Counted from the first letter of the stretch, positions 55,014-64,000 are shown. The stretch: DNA of 64,000 nt from Caballeronia grimmiae (GCF_000698555.1 NZ_JFHE01000005.1:62001-126000); one strand, 5' to 3'. The notes: generated by a model not told the origin, from the sequence alone. A program made the numbers and translations.

Positions 55014-57248
55014 ATGACCGACGTATTCGTGCGTGTCGCCGTCGACCAGCCGATGCCCGTGCTGTTCGACTATCGATACGCGCTACCGCACGAACCGGCT
55101 CCCGGCATGCTCGTGCTCGTGCCCTTCGGAAGGCGCGAGGTCGTCGGGCTGATTTGCGAAATCGCGTCCACGAGCGACGTACCGGCCAGCAAGCTGCGCA
55201 GCGTCAGCAGAATTTGCGTCGACTGCCCGCCACTCTCGATGCAATGGATCGCGCTAGCCGGCTTCGCGGCGGATTACTACCAGCGCGGCCTCGGCGAAGT
55301 CGCATTGCCCGCGCTGCCGCAAGCCTTGCGCGATGCATCGCGCTGGGAGCGGCTTCTGGCGGTGGAGCCGCGCTTCGTTCTGCTGCCATCCGGCCGCGCC
55401 GAAATGCACAACGCGCTGCCCGCACGCGCAACGGCGCTTCGCCGCCTCGCCGACGCCCTGACAGCAGAAACGTCCGTCGGCTTATCGGATGCACGCGCTC
55501 TACATCCGAAAGCCGCCGCGATCCTGGACGAGTGGCTCGAGCGCGGCTGGATCGACCGTGCAGCGCCTGAAACGCCGCCGCCGCAAGCGTCCCCGATGGG
55601 CGCAGCGCACTTGCCCCAACTCACCGATGAACAACGCGAAGCGGTCGAAGCGATCGCTGGCGCGCAAGGCTTCGCGCCGTTCCTGCTGCACGGCGTAACG
55701 GGCAGCGGCAAGACGGAGGTGTATCTCCACGCGCTCGCCGAACTGCTCGCCGCGCGGCCCGACGCGCAAGCGCTCGTCCTCGTGCCGGAAATCAACCTGA
55801 CGCCGCAGTTCGAAGCCGCCTTCCGTTCGCGCTTCGCCGCGCTCGCCGAAGGTTCCATCGTGACGATGCACAGCGGCCTGGCCGAAGGCGAGCGCGCGCG
55901 GAACTGGCTCGCGGCGCATACGGGCAGCGCGCGCATCGTGCTCGGCACGCGGCTCGCGATTCTCGCGTCGGCGCCGCAACTCGCGATAATCGTCGTCGAT
56001 GAAGAACACGACCCCGCGTACAAGCAGCAGGAAGGGCTCCGCTATTCGGCGCGCGATCTCGCGGTCTATCGCGCGAAGCAACTGGATATTCCGGTGGTGC
56101 TCGGCTCCGCGACGCCATCGCTCGAAACCTGGTGGCAGGCCGAGCAGGGCCGCTACACGCGCCTGACGCTCACGCGCCGCGCCGTCGCGGAGGCCGTGCT
56201 GCCGGCGGTGCGGCTCGTCGATCTCGAAGAGGAACACCGGCGCGGGCGCGCTTCCGTCGATGGACTGTCGGGGCCGCTCATCAGCGCGTTGCAATCGCGG
56301 CTCGAGCGCGGCGAGCAAAGCCTCGTCTTCCTGAATCGCCGCGGCTATGCGCCGATCCTGTCTTGCGAAGCGTGCGGCTGGGTCGCGGGCTGCCCGCGCT
56401 GCAGCGCGTATGCCGTGCTCCACAAGCCCGAGCGCGCGCTGCGTTGCCACCATTGCGGCTGGGAATCGCGGATTCCGAAGTCGTGTCCGGAATGCGGCAA
56501 CGTCGATATCGCGCCGATGGGACGCGGCACGCAGCGCGTCGAGGAAACGCTCGCGAGCGTGGTGCCGGGCGCGCGGGTGTTGCGTATCGACGCCGACAGT
56601 ACGCGCCGCAAAGGCAGCGCGCAGGCGCTTTTCTCGGATGTCCACGCCGGCGAAGTCGATATCCTCGTCGGCACGCAGATGATCGCGAAGGGACACGACT
56701 TCCGCCGCGTGACGCTGGTCGGTGTGCTGAACGCGGACACCGCGCTGTTTTCCCACGACTTCCGCGCAAGCGAGCGGCTTTTCGCGCAGCTCACGCAGGT
56801 CAGCGGACGCGCGGGCCGCGCTGGTCTGCCGGGCGAAGTGCTGATTCAGACGCGCTATCCACGCCACGCGCTGTATCTGGCCTTATCCCGGCAAGACTAT
56901 GTCGGCTTCGCCAACGCGACGCTCGCGGAGCGGCGCGACGCCCGCCTGCCGCCGTTCGTCTATCAGGCGATGCTGCGCGCCGAAGGCCGCACGCTCGAGG
57001 CGGCCATCGCTTTTCTCGAAGATGCCGCCGCGGCATTCGCCCCGTTGCCGGGCGCGGATCGCGTAACGGTCTACGATCCGGTGCCGCTCACGATCGTGAA
57101 GGTGTTCAACGTGCATCGCGCCCAGTTGCTGCTGGAAAGCGGATCGCGGGGCGCGCTGCAATCCGCGTTGCGCGCGTGGCAACCCATCCTGCGCACGCTC
57201 AAAGGCGTGTTGCGCTGGAACGTCGAAGTCGATCCGCTCGACGTCTGA
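55014..57248 (+). CDS. priA: PriA, primosomal replication-restart helicase
   Basis: 744-residue 3'-5' superfamily 2 helicase that reloads the replicative helicase at stalled forks. The N-terminal 3'BD domain (VRVAVDQPMPVLFDYRY) is followed by Walker A GVTGSGKTEVYLH, DEEHDPAYKQQEGLRYSARD, a zinc-binding insertion with paired CxxC motifs (CEAC, CPRC, CHHC, CPEC), and helicase motif VI QVSGRAGRAGLPGEVLIQT. All catalytic parts are present. The ATG at 55014 starts the conserved N-terminus. Confidence 0.96.
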   Translation: MTDVFVRVAVDQPMPVLFDYRYALPHEPAPGMLVLVPFGRREVVGLICEIASTSDVPASKLRSVSRICVDCPPLSMQWIALAGFAADYYQRGLGEVALPALPQALRDASRWERLLAVEPRFVLLPSGRAEMHNALPARATALRRLADALTAETSVGLSDARALHPKAAAILDEWLERGWIDRAAPETPPPQASPMGAAHLPQLTDEQREAVEAIAGAQGFAPFLLHGVTGSGKTEVYLHALAELLAARPDAQALVLVPEINLTPQFEAAFRSRFAALAEGSIVTMHSGLAEGERARNWLAAHTGSARIVLGTRLAILASAPQLAIIVVDEEHDPAYKQQEGLRYSARDLAVYRAKQLDIPVVLGSATPSLETWWQAEQGRYTRLTLTRRAVAEAVLPAVRLVDLEEEHRRGRASVDGLSGPLISALQSRLERGEQSLVFLNRRGYAPILSCEACGWVAGCPRCSAYAVLHKPERALRCHHCGWESRIPKSCPECGNVDIAPMGRGTQRVEETLASVVPGARVLRIDADSTRRKGSAQALFSDVHAGEVDILVGTQMIAKGHDFRRVTLVGVLNADTALFSHDFRASERLFAQLTQVSGRAGRAGLPGEVLIQTRYPRHALYLALSRQDYVGFANATLAERRDARLPPFVYQAMLRAEGRTLEAAIAFLEDAAAAFAPLPGADRVTVYDPVPLTIVKVFNVHRAQLLLESGSRGALQSALRAWQPILRTLKGVLRWNVEVDPLDV

Positions 57249-57254
57249 GCGCGA

Positions 57255-57413
57255 TCACACTCCGTTCACGCGCGACCGGTCGTTCGGCGCGGGCGCCACC
57301 TCGTCGCGCGATTCATCGACCGCATCCGTGCGCGGCGACGCGCCACGAATGAACAACACGACGCAGGCCGCGAAAACGATCCAGACGCCGACAATCCACA
57401 TCCAAGTGCTCAT
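57255..57413 (-). CDS. Small single-pass membrane protein, 52 residues
   Basis: Frame starting MSTWMWIVGVWIVFAACVVLFIRG, one clear N-terminal hydrophobic helix, then a charged Arg/Asp/Glu/Pro tail (SPRTDAVDESRDEVAP...). GAGAGGAGC gives a good ribosome site 6-8 bases before the ATG. GC-rich third codon positions support coding. The stop is 7 bases from the priA stop (convergent). Function unknown; the layout resembles small inner-membrane helper proteins. Confidence 0.7.
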   Translation of the reverse strand: MSTWMWIVGVWIVFAACVVLFIRGASPRTDAVDESRDEVAPAPNDRSRVNGV

Positions 57414-57710
57414 GCTGCTCCTCTCCCCGTAGCCTCAAGCCGCGCCGGCGGCGGGCCTCGGTCGTTATATCGGCTGCGGAGATGCATTTACTTAGGGCTT
57501 TATCCCAAAAAACTTGAGTTAGGGAAAGTACTAGGCGGATTCCGCCTTTCGCCAGCGACGCGTTTCACCGCGCAAAGCCTTGCCGGTAAAGGGTTCGACA
57601 GTGGTGCAACCCTGCCTAAAACGCCGGTTGCACCTTTTAAATCAGCGGGGTACGATTCGCCAACTTTTTAGTCTTTCGCCGGGTAGGCCCGACCGGCAAA
57701 CGAAGGAAAT
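57414..57710. other. putA upstream region
   Basis: 297 bases between the small membrane protein gene and putA, holding the divergent promoters. A GCCGG-TAGGCCCGA-CCGGC hairpin-like dyad lies at about 57679-57697, immediately before the ribosome site, and could be a PutA operator or a leader structure. PutA has an N-terminal DNA-binding domain, so autorepression here is expected from the family. Confidence 0.4.
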
Positions 57711-60700
57711 ATGGCGAGCACAACCCTTGGCGTGAAAGTCGACGATTTGCTGCGGTCCCGGCTGAAAGACGCCGCGACCCGGCTGGAACGCACCCCGCAC
57801 TGGCTCATCAAGCAGGCGATCTTCGCCTATCTCGAACGCATCGAGCATGGCCAGCTTCCGCCGGAATTGTCGGGCGTGAACGGCGCATCCGACATGACCG
57901 ACGCAGCCACCGTCGACACCGATGAAGACGGCGCGCCGCATCCGTTCCTCGACTTCGCGCAGAACGTGCAGCCGCAATCGGTGCTGCGCGCGGCGATCAC
58001 GGCGGCGTATCGGCGGCCGGAGCCGGAGTGCGTGCCGTTCCTGATCGGTCAGGCGCGCTTGCCCGCGAACGTCGCGGCAGAAACCGAAAAGCTCGCGACG
58101 AAGCTCGTCGAGGCGCTGCGTGCGAAGAGCACGGGCGGCGGCGTCGAAGGGCTGATCCACGAGTTCTCGCTGTCGAGTCAGGAAGGCGTGGCGCTGATGT
58201 GCCTTGCCGAAGCGCTGCTGCGCATTCCCGATCGCGCGACGCGCGACGCGCTCATCCGCGACAAGATCAGCAAGGGCGACTGGCGTTCGCACATGGGCCA
58301 GGCGCCGTCGCTGTTCGTGAACGCGGCGACGTGGGGCCTGATGATCACCGGCAAGCTCGTCACGACGAACAGCGAAGCGGGCCTGTCGTCGGCGCTGACG
58401 CGCATGATCGGCAAGGGCGGCGAGCCGCTGATCCGCAAGGGCGTCGACATGGCGATGCGCCTGATGGGCGAGCAGTTCGTCACCGGCGAGACCATCTCCG
58501 AAGCGCTCGCGAACAGCCGCAAATTTGAAGCGCGCGGTTTCCGCTACTCGTACGACATGCTCGGCGAAGCCGCGACGACCGAGGAAGACGCACAGCGCTA
58601 CTACGCCTCCTACGAGCAGGCGATTCACGCCATCGGCAAGGCGGCGGGCGGGCGCGGCATTTACGAAGGCCCCGGCATCTCGATCAAGCTCTCCGCGCTG
58701 CACCCGCGGTATTCGCGCTCGCAGCAGGAACGCACGATGACCGAACTGCTCCCGCGCGTGCGCGCGCTGGCGCAACTCGCGCGCCGCTATGACATCGGGC
58801 TGAACATTGACGCCGAAGAGGCGGATCGTCTCGAACTGTCTCTGGATCTGCTCGAAGCCCTGTGCTTCGACCCCGAACTCGCGGGCTGGAACGGCATCGG
58901 CTTCGTGGTGCAGGGTTATCAGAAGCGCTGCCCGTTCGTGATCGACTATCTGATCGATCTCGCGCGCCGCAGCCGTCATCGTTTGATGATTCGTCTCGTG
59001 AAGGGCGCGTACTGGGATACCGAAATCAAGCGCGCACAAGTGGACGGCCTCGAAGGCTATCCGGTCTATACGCGCAAGATCTATACGGACATCTCGTATC
59101 TCGCGTGCGCGAAGAAGCTCCTCGCCGCGCCCGACGCGGTGTATCCGCAATTCGCGACGCACAACGCGTTCACGCTGTCGGCCATCTATCACCTGGCGGG
59201 CCAGAACTACTATCCCGGCCAGTACGAGTTCCAGTGCCTGCACGGCATGGGTGAGCCGCTCTACGAAGAAGTCGCAGGCCGCGACAAGCTGAACCGTCCG
59301 TGCCGCGTGTACGCGCCGGTCGGCACGCATGAAACGCTGCTCGCGTATCTCGTGCGGCGTCTGCTCGAAAATGGCGCCAACACGTCGTTCGTGAACCGGA
59401 TCGCGGATGAATCGATTCCGGTGAAGGATCTCGTGCAGGACCCGATCGACGAAGCGCAGAAGATCGTGCCGCTTGGCGCGCCGCACGCGAAGATTCCGCT
59501 GCCGCGTCACCTTTACGGCAACGAGCGCCTCAACTCGATGGGTCTCGATCTGTCGAACGAGCATCGGCTGGCGTCGCTGTCGTCGGCGCTGCTGGCGAGC
59601 GGCAACCATCCGTGGCAGGCCGCGCCGATGCTCGAAGGCGGTTCGCCCGCCAACGGCGTCGCCCGCGATATCCGCAATCCGGCCGATCATCGCGATGTGG
59701 TCGGGACCGTGATCGAAGCGTCGCCGGAACAGGTGAGCGCCGCGCTCGCGAACGCGGTGGCTGCCGCGCCGATCTGGCAGGCGACGCCCGTCGAAGACCG
59801 CGCCGATTGCCTCTCGCGCGCCGCCGATCTGCTCGAAGCGCAGATGCACACGCTGATGGGCCTCATCATCCGCGAGGCCGGGAAGTCGCTGCCGAACGCG
59901 ATTGCTGAAATTCGCGAAGCCGTCGATTTCCTGCGTTACTACGCTTCGCAAATCCGCGCGGAGTTCTCGAACGACACGCATCGTCCGCTCGGCCCGGTGG
60001 TCTGCATCAGCCCGTGGAACTTCCCGCTCGCGATCTTCATGGGTCAAGTGGCGGCGGCGCTCGCGGCGGGCAATCCGGTGCTCGCGAAGCCGGCGGAACA
60101 GACGCCGCTGATCGCCGCGCAAGCCGTGCGTCTTCTGCGCGAGGCCGGCGTGCCGGCGGGCGCGGTGCAACTGCTGCCGGGCGACGGCGAAACCGTCGGC
60201 GCGGCGCTCGTTTCCGATGCCCGTACGCGCGCCGTCATGTTCACCGGCTCGACCGAAGTGGCGCGCCTCATCAACAAGACGCTGTCGGAGCGGCTCGATC
60301 CGGAAGGCCGTCCGATCCCGCTGATCGCCGAAACGGGCGGCCAGAACGCGATGATCGTCGATTCGTCGGCGCTCGCGGAACAGGTCGTCGCGGACGTGAT
60401 GCAGTCATCGTTCGATTCCGCCGGTCAACGCTGCTCCGCGCTGCGCGTGCTCTGCCTGCAGGACGATGTCGCCGATCGCACGCTCGAAATGCTGACCGGC
60501 GCGATGAAGCAACTCGCGGTGGGCAATCCGGACCGGCTGTCGGCGGATGTCGGCCCGGTTATCGATGCCGACGCGAAGCGCAGCATCGACGCGCACATCG
60601 CCTCGATGCGCGAGAAGGGCCGCAAGGTCGTGCAACTGCCGCTGCCGGAAGGCTGTGCGCAAGGCACCTTCGTGCCGCCGACGCTGATCGAACTGGAAAG

Positions 60701-61640
60701 CATCGACGAGTTGAAGCGCGAAGTCTTCGGGCCGGTGCTGCATGTCGTGCGTTATCGCCGCGCGTCTCTTGATAAACTGCTCGACCAAATTCGTACGACG
60801 GGTTACGGCCTGACGCTCGGCATCCATACGCGCATCGACGAAACTATCGCGCATGTGATCTCGCGGGCGCACGTGGGCAACATCTACGTGAACCGCAACG
60901 TGATCGGCGCGGTCGTCGGCGTGCAGCCGTTCGGCGGCGAAGGCTTGTCCGGCACGGGCCCGAAAGCGGGCGGCGCACTGTATCTGCAGCGCCTGCTGGC
61001 GAAGCGTCCGACCGGCCTGCCGAAGTCGCTGGCGAGCACGCTCGTCGTCGATCAAGTCGCTTCCGGCGATACGCCTGCCGCCGCCCTGACCGCATTGCGC
61101 GACTGGGCCATCGGCGAGCGCGATCCGCAGACGGCCGCGCGTTGCGACGGCTATCTGCAGCACGTGCTGGCGGGCGCGACGGCGGTGCTGGCCGGTCCGA
61201 CGGGCGAGCGCAACACGTACACGTTGAGCGCGCGCGGCACGGTGCTGTGCGTGGCGTCGACGGACAGCGGCGCACGCGCGCAGCTGGCTGCCGTGCTGGC
61301 GACGGGCAACAAGGCGCTCTTCGCGGGGCCGGCGGGCGAGCAGCTGGTGGCGTCGCTGCCGGCGTCGCTGAAGGGCCATGCAGCAGTGAGGAAAGATCCT
61401 GCAGCCGGCTTCGATGCCGTGCTGTTCGAGGGCGACAGCGATGAACTGCTGTCGCTCGTGAAGGAAATCGCCAAGCGTCCGGGACCGATCGTATCGGTGC
61501 AGGGCGTGGCGGCGGGCACCTTCGCCGACGCGGGCCACGACGGCGAAGACTACGCGCTCGAACGTCTGCTGACGGAACGCTCGGTGAGCGTGAATACAGC
61601 GGCGGCGGGCGGCAATGCGAATTTGATGACGATCGGTTGA
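57711..61640 (+). CDS. putA: PutA, trifunctional proline dehydrogenase / P5C dehydrogenase / repressor
   Basis: 1309-residue enzyme oxidising proline to glutamate. Residues about 1-50 are a ribbon-helix-helix DNA-binding domain (TTLGVKVDDLLRSRLKDAATRLERTPHWLIKQAI). The FAD-dependent proline dehydrogenase barrel spans about 90-570 (EGPGISIKLSALHPRYSR, RLVKGAYWDTEIK, FATHNAFT, YAPVGTHETLLAYLVRRLLENGANTSFVNR). The NAD-dependent P5C dehydrogenase is at about 640-1130, with Glu in IAETGGQNAMIVD (about 872) and catalytic Cys in SFDSAGQRCSALR (about 908). A C-terminal ALDH-like domain follows. All three functions appear intact. AAGGAAAT precedes the ATG. Confidence 0.97.
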   Translation: MASTTLGVKVDDLLRSRLKDAATRLERTPHWLIKQAIFAYLERIEHGQLPPELSGVNGASDMTDAATVDTDEDGAPHPFLDFAQNVQPQSVLRAAITAAYRRPEPECVPFLIGQARLPANVAAETEKLATKLVEALRAKSTGGGVEGLIHEFSLSSQEGVALMCLAEALLRIPDRATRDALIRDKISKGDWRSHMGQAPSLFVNAATWGLMITGKLVTTNSEAGLSSALTRMIGKGGEPLIRKGVDMAMRLMGEQFVTGETISEALANSRKFEARGFRYSYDMLGEAATTEEDAQRYYASYEQAIHAIGKAAGGRGIYEGPGISIKLSALHPRYSRSQQERTMTELLPRVRALAQLARRYDIGLNIDAEEADRLELSLDLLEALCFDPELAGWNGIGFVVQGYQKRCPFVIDYLIDLARRSRHRLMIRLVKGAYWDTEIKRAQVDGLEGYPVYTRKIYTDISYLACAKKLLAAPDAVYPQFATHNAFTLSAIYHLAGQNYYPGQYEFQCLHGMGEPLYEEVAGRDKLNRPCRVYAPVGTHETLLAYLVRRLLENGANTSFVNRIADESIPVKDLVQDPIDEAQKIVPLGAPHAKIPLPRHLYGNERLNSMGLDLSNEHRLASLSSALLASGNHPWQAAPMLEGGSPANGVARDIRNPADHRDVVGTVIEASPEQVSAALANAVAAAPIWQATPVEDRADCLSRAADLLEAQMHTLMGLIIREAGKSLPNAIAEIREAVDFLRYYASQIRAEFSNDTHRPLGPVVCISPWNFPLAIFMGQVAAALAAGNPVLAKPAEQTPLIAAQAVRLLREAGVPAGAVQLLPGDGETVGAALVSDARTRAVMFTGSTEVARLINKTLSERLDPEGRPIPLIAETGGQNAMIVDSSALAEQVVADVMQSSFDSAGQRCSALRVLCLQDDVADRTLEMLTGAMKQLAVGNPDRLSADVGPVIDADAKRSIDAHIASMREKGRKVVQLPLPEGCAQGTFVPPTLIELESIDELKREVFGPVLHVVRYRRASLDKLLDQIRTTGYGLTLGIHTRIDETIAHVISRAHVGNIYVNRNVIGAVVGVQPFGGEGLSGTGPKAGGALYLQRLLAKRPTGLPKSLASTLVVDQVASGDTPAAALTALRDWAIGERDPQTAARCDGYLQHVLAGATAVLAGPTGERNTYTLSARGTVLCVASTDSGARAQLAAVLATGNKALFAGPAGEQLVASLPASLKGHAAVRKDPAAGFDAVLFEGDSDELLSLVKEIAKRPGPIVSVQGVAAGTFADAGHDGEDYALERLLTERSVSVNTAAAGGNANLMTIG

Positions 61641-61737
61641 GACTTTCGCGGCGCTCGATTCAACAAATTCAAACAAACGGCAGCCAGCACGGCGATCCCG
61701 GCAGAAGCTGCCATCCACACTGGTACTAGGAGAAGCT

Positions 61738-62886
61738 ATGAAGTACACGATGAACAAGCTGGCAGCAGCCCTGACGCTCGCTGGCCTGTCGCTGGCGGGG
61801 ACGGCAGTTGCACAACAAGTCGAAGACGTGAAGGTCGGTTTCGCGGGTCCGATGACCGGCGCGCAGGCGCACTACGGCAAAGACTTCCAGAACGGCATCA
61901 CGCTGGCCGTCGAAGACTTCAACGCGACGAAGCCGGTGATCGGCGGCAAGCCGGTTCGCATCGTGCTGGATTCGGCGGACGATCAGGCCGACCCGCGCAC
62001 GGGCACGACCGTCGCGCAGAAGCTGGTCGATGACGGCATCAAGGGCATGCTCGGTCACTTCAACTCGGGCACGACCATTCCGGCTTCGCGCATCTACGCG
62101 AACGCGGGCATTCCGCAAATCGCGATGGCCACCGCGCCGGAATACACGACGCAGGGCTTCAAGACCACGTTCCGTATGATGACGTCGGACACGCAGCAAG
62201 GTTCCGTCGCGGGCGAGTTCGCGGTGAAGAACCTGAAGGTCAAGAAGATCGCCATCGTCGATGACCGCACGGCCTACGGCCAGGGTCTCGCCGACCAGTT
62301 CGAGAAGGCGGCGAAGTCGGCGGGCGGCACGATCGTCGATCGCGAGTTCACGAACGACAAGGCTGTCGACTTCAAGGCGATTCTGACGAAGATCAAGGCG
62401 ACGAACCCGGACCTCGTCTACTACGGCGGCGCCGATTCGCAAGCCGCCCCGATGGCCAAGCAGATGAAGACGCTCGGCTTCCGCGCTCCGCTGATGGCCG
62501 GCGAAATGGTCAAGACCGACACGTTCCTGAAGATCGCGGGTGACGCGGCCGACGGCACGGTGGCATCGCTGGCTGGCCTGCCGATGAACGAAATGCCGGG
62601 CGGCGCGGCATACGAAGCGAAGTACAAGAAGCGCTTCAACGAAGAAGTGCAGACGTACTCGCCGTACGCATATGACGGCGCGATGGCCATGTTCACCGCA
62701 ATGAAGGCGGCCAACTCGACGGACCCGGCGAAGTACTTGCCGATGCTCGCGAAGACCGACATGCAAGGCGTGACGGCGAAGCATCTGTCGTATGACGCCA
62801 AGGGCGATCTGAAGAACGGCGGCATCACGCTGTACAAGGTCGTCGGCGGCAAGTGGACGACGCTGCAGAGCGTGGGCGGCAAGTAA
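61738..62886 (+). CDS. Periplasmic binding protein LivK, branched-chain amino acid type
   Basis: 382-residue solute-binding protein. The signal peptide ends at AGTAVAQQ (about 26). The mature start VKVGFAGPMTGAQAHYGKDFQNGITLAVEDFNA and HFNSGTTIPASRIYANAGIPQIAMATAPEYT are close to E. coli LivJ/LivK style proteins, including the ligand-binding Ser/Thr segment. An AGGAG precedes the ATG at 61738. No permease is adjacent, so it must work with a transporter encoded elsewhere. It lies 97 bases after putA and has its own terminator. Confidence 0.92.
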   Translation: MKYTMNKLAAALTLAGLSLAGTAVAQQVEDVKVGFAGPMTGAQAHYGKDFQNGITLAVEDFNATKPVIGGKPVRIVLDSADDQADPRTGTTVAQKLVDDGIKGMLGHFNSGTTIPASRIYANAGIPQIAMATAPEYTTQGFKTTFRMMTSDTQQGSVAGEFAVKNLKVKKIAIVDDRTAYGQGLADQFEKAAKSAGGTIVDREFTNDKAVDFKAILTKIKATNPDLVYYGGADSQAAPMAKQMKTLGFRAPLMAGEMVKTDTFLKIAGDAADGTVASLAGLPMNEMPGGAAYEAKYKKRFNEEVQTYSPYAYDGAMAMFTAMKAANSTDPAKYLPMLAKTDMQGVTAKHLSYDAKGDLKNGGITLYKVVGGKWTTLQSVGGK

Positions 62887-62913
62887 GGCTTAGGCTTTCG
62901 CCCTAAGAGTTGG

Positions 62914-62948
62914 AACGGCCCGGTTCGCGCAAGCGGCCGGGCCGTTTT
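62914..62948 (+). terminator. Terminator after livK
   Basis: 10-bp stem AACGGCCCGG / CCGGGCCGTT with a 13-base loop and TTTT. Confidence 0.82.
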
Positions 62949-63005
62949 GCATTGAGGTGGCCGTTTGAATCTCGCGGCCAAATGTCTGACCGCGCCGCCG
63001 AACGG

Positions 63006-63533
63006 CTATTCCAACGGCTTATTGACCCGCTTATACCCCGTCACCATCGCGCGAATGAGTTCCTCACGCGTCCAGACGGTCATCAGCACGGCCGCGGCGA
63101 TATGCACGCAAGCGAAGATCTCGATGACGAGAGAAAGCCACGTATGAATCTGCTGCGGCCAGTCTTCGCCCCAGAAGGTATCGAGCCGCATGAGCCACCC
63201 CGACACGCCGAGCGCGAGAATCAGAAGCCACAGGAAGAGCGCCATCAAGCCGCCGAGCGGATTGTGCGATTGATGATGCAGCGGCCGGCCCGCCGCAAGC
63301 GAGCGGAAGTATTCGCGCAGACGCGCCGGTGTCGGCCACCACGCCGAGAAGCGCGCATTCGCCGAGCCGATGAACCCCCACACGATGCGCGCGACCACGA
63401 GTCCCGCCGCGATGTACCCCAGCAGCCGATGCGTGGAATCCGTCGGCCCGAAAAGATTCCACACGACGATGCCCGCGACCGCCCAGTGCGTCAGCCGGAC
63501 CCAGATGTCCCAGACCTTTACGCGCATCGACAT
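63006..63533 (-). CDS. Cytochrome b561-family membrane protein
   Basis: 175 residues with four hydrophobic helices and the expected heme-ligand histidines: RLTHWAVAG (about 16), STHRLLGYIAAG (about 35), WPQQIHTWLSLVIEIFACVHIAAAV (about 130 and 144). This is the Ni,Fe-hydrogenase cytochrome b/b561 domain, moving electrons in the inner membrane. The ATG at 63533 is used; a second ATG is two codons later. It follows the PepSY gene by 14 bases in the same operon. Confidence 0.9.
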   Translation of the reverse strand: MSMRVKVWDIWVRLTHWAVAGIVVWNLFGPTDSTHRLLGYIAAGLVVARIVWGFIGSANARFSAWWPTPARLREYFRSLAAGRPLHHQSHNPLGGLMALFLWLLILALGVSGWLMRLDTFWGEDWPQQIHTWLSLVIEIFACVHIAAAVLMTVWTREELIRAMVTGYKRVNKPLE

Positions 63534-63547
63534 GACAAACAGCGTGC

Positions 63548-63811
63548 TCAGTCGACTTCGGACTTCACGACATCGAGCGTTTTGGTGTCGTAGTAAATCT
63601 CGACTTTCTTGCCGTCCTTGTCGCGACCGTAGATTTCGTAGCAGTTGCCATCGACCTTGAACTTGCGGATCTTGTAGCCCTGCGACTCGATCTTGGCCTT
63701 CGCATCCGATTCCTTCATCCACTCGCTCTTCGGATGCGCCGTGCAGTCCGCTTTCGCGAACGCCGCACCGGAGAAGCCCAACGCCAATGCAACCGCAACA
63801 ATCTTGAGCAT
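63548..63811 (-). CDS. PepSY-domain periplasmic protein
   Basis: 87 residues: signal peptide (MLKIVAVALALGFSGAAFA) and a single PepSY-like domain (MKESDAKAKIESQGYKIRKFKVDGNCYEIYGRDKDGKKVEIYYDTKTLDVVKSE). Two Cys (about 23 and 57) could form a disulfide. It is upstream of the cytochrome b561 gene, a recurring pairing, and may modulate or bind near the cytochrome. AT-spaced GGGGGTTAGC lies upstream of the start. Confidence 0.88.
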   Translation of the reverse strand: MLKIVAVALALGFSGAAFAKADCTAHPKSEWMKESDAKAKIESQGYKIRKFKVDGNCYEIYGRDKDGKKVEIYYDTKTLDVVKSEVD

Positions 63812-63888
63812 CGCTAACCCCCAGTAATTTGGAGCGAATTACTCTACTGCCACCGGGGGTTAAGAGCAAGCGAATCGAAAGCTGGCGG

Positions 63889-64000
63889 TCAACGCTTGCC
63901 TTGCTGACGAACCTGCTCCAGCGTCGCCGCCGGCGTGCTCTGATCCTGTGGAATGCGGATTTCGATGACTGCGGGCAGCCCGGACTCAACGGCGCGATCG
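63889..64000 (-). CDS. C-terminal end of an unidentified protein (5' part outside window)
   Basis: The last 36 codons of a leftward gene entering from the right edge; the stop is at 63889-63891. The visible sequence ends LPAVIEIRIPQDQSTPAATLEQVRQQGKR. The 'PAVIEIRIPQ..TP..TL' pattern is reminiscent of the C-terminus of thiamine-diphosphate enzymes such as acetolactate synthase-like proteins, but this is too short to assign. Confidence 0.6.
   Translation of the reverse strand, partial: DRAVESGLPAVIEIRIPQDQSTPAATLEQVRQQGKR

Noticed and set aside
57642..60170. Open frame of 842 codons on the minus strand opposite putA
   Set aside because: Arg/His/Ala-rich antisense frame created by high GC codon bias; putA on plus has full domain homology.

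Overview
The window looks like the origin-proximal part of the main chromosome of a Burkholderia-group betaproteobacterium (Caballeronia or Paraburkholderia type). The reasons are the high GC content with GC-rich codon use, the block mnmG-rsmG-parA-parB followed by an atpIBEFHAGDC operon, two perfect 16-base parS sites close to parAB, and protein sequences that resemble Burkholderiaceae versions. This assignment comes from family recognition, not from a database search.

Left part (1-21.7 kb): the type II secretion genes gspF (cut by the window edge), gspE and gspD run leftward. They are followed by a lytic transglycosylase, a CobW-type GTPase without its usual CxCC motif, the nucleoid protein gene hupB, and an MnmC whose methyltransferase half has lost its cofactor and active-site motifs. 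Next come a cation/proton antiporter, a YbdK-type ligase, a MarR regulator with a Cys/His tail, a glutamine amidotransferase, an Old Yellow Enzyme, a SET-domain protein, a two-component system, an Lrp regulator, a CYTH protein and a LysR regulator. Two gene-free stretches here (9.9-10.6 kb and 13.1-13.7 kb) carry DnaA-box-like sequences and are candidates for the replication origin or for DnaA-regulated promoters.

Middle (22-35.5 kb): a LysR/GMC-oxidoreductase pair leads into two complete branched-chain amino acid or amide type ABC transporters. System A is livG-livF-livK-livH-livM. System B has two tandem paralogous binding proteins, a long LivH, a fused LivM-LivG protein and LivF. Between the systems lies a very short free-standing transcription unit (promoter, about 100 nt, strong terminator) that could be a small RNA or encode a 24-residue peptide.

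Housekeeping block (35.5-51 kb): a perfect 26-bp palindrome containing parS sits after system B, followed by mnmG (with a second parS inside the coding sequence), rsmG, parA, parB, an ion-transporter-like permease, the nine-gene ATP synthase operon and an acyl-CoA synthetase. mnmG/rsmG and parA/parB overlap by four bases, which suggests translational coupling.

Right part (51-64 kb): a possible minus-strand noncoding transcript, an HSL-type esterase, an exported cyclohexadienyl dehydratase (PheC), hemE, priA preceded by a DnaA-box palindrome, a 52-residue membrane protein, full-length trifunctional putA, a further LivK-type binding protein, a cytochrome b561/PepSY pair and the C-terminal end of a gene that runs out of the window. 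I saw no tRNA, rRNA, CRISPR array, insertion sequence or prophage. The window is mainly core chromosome; the unusual content is in gene variants, noncoding elements and replication/segregation sites.
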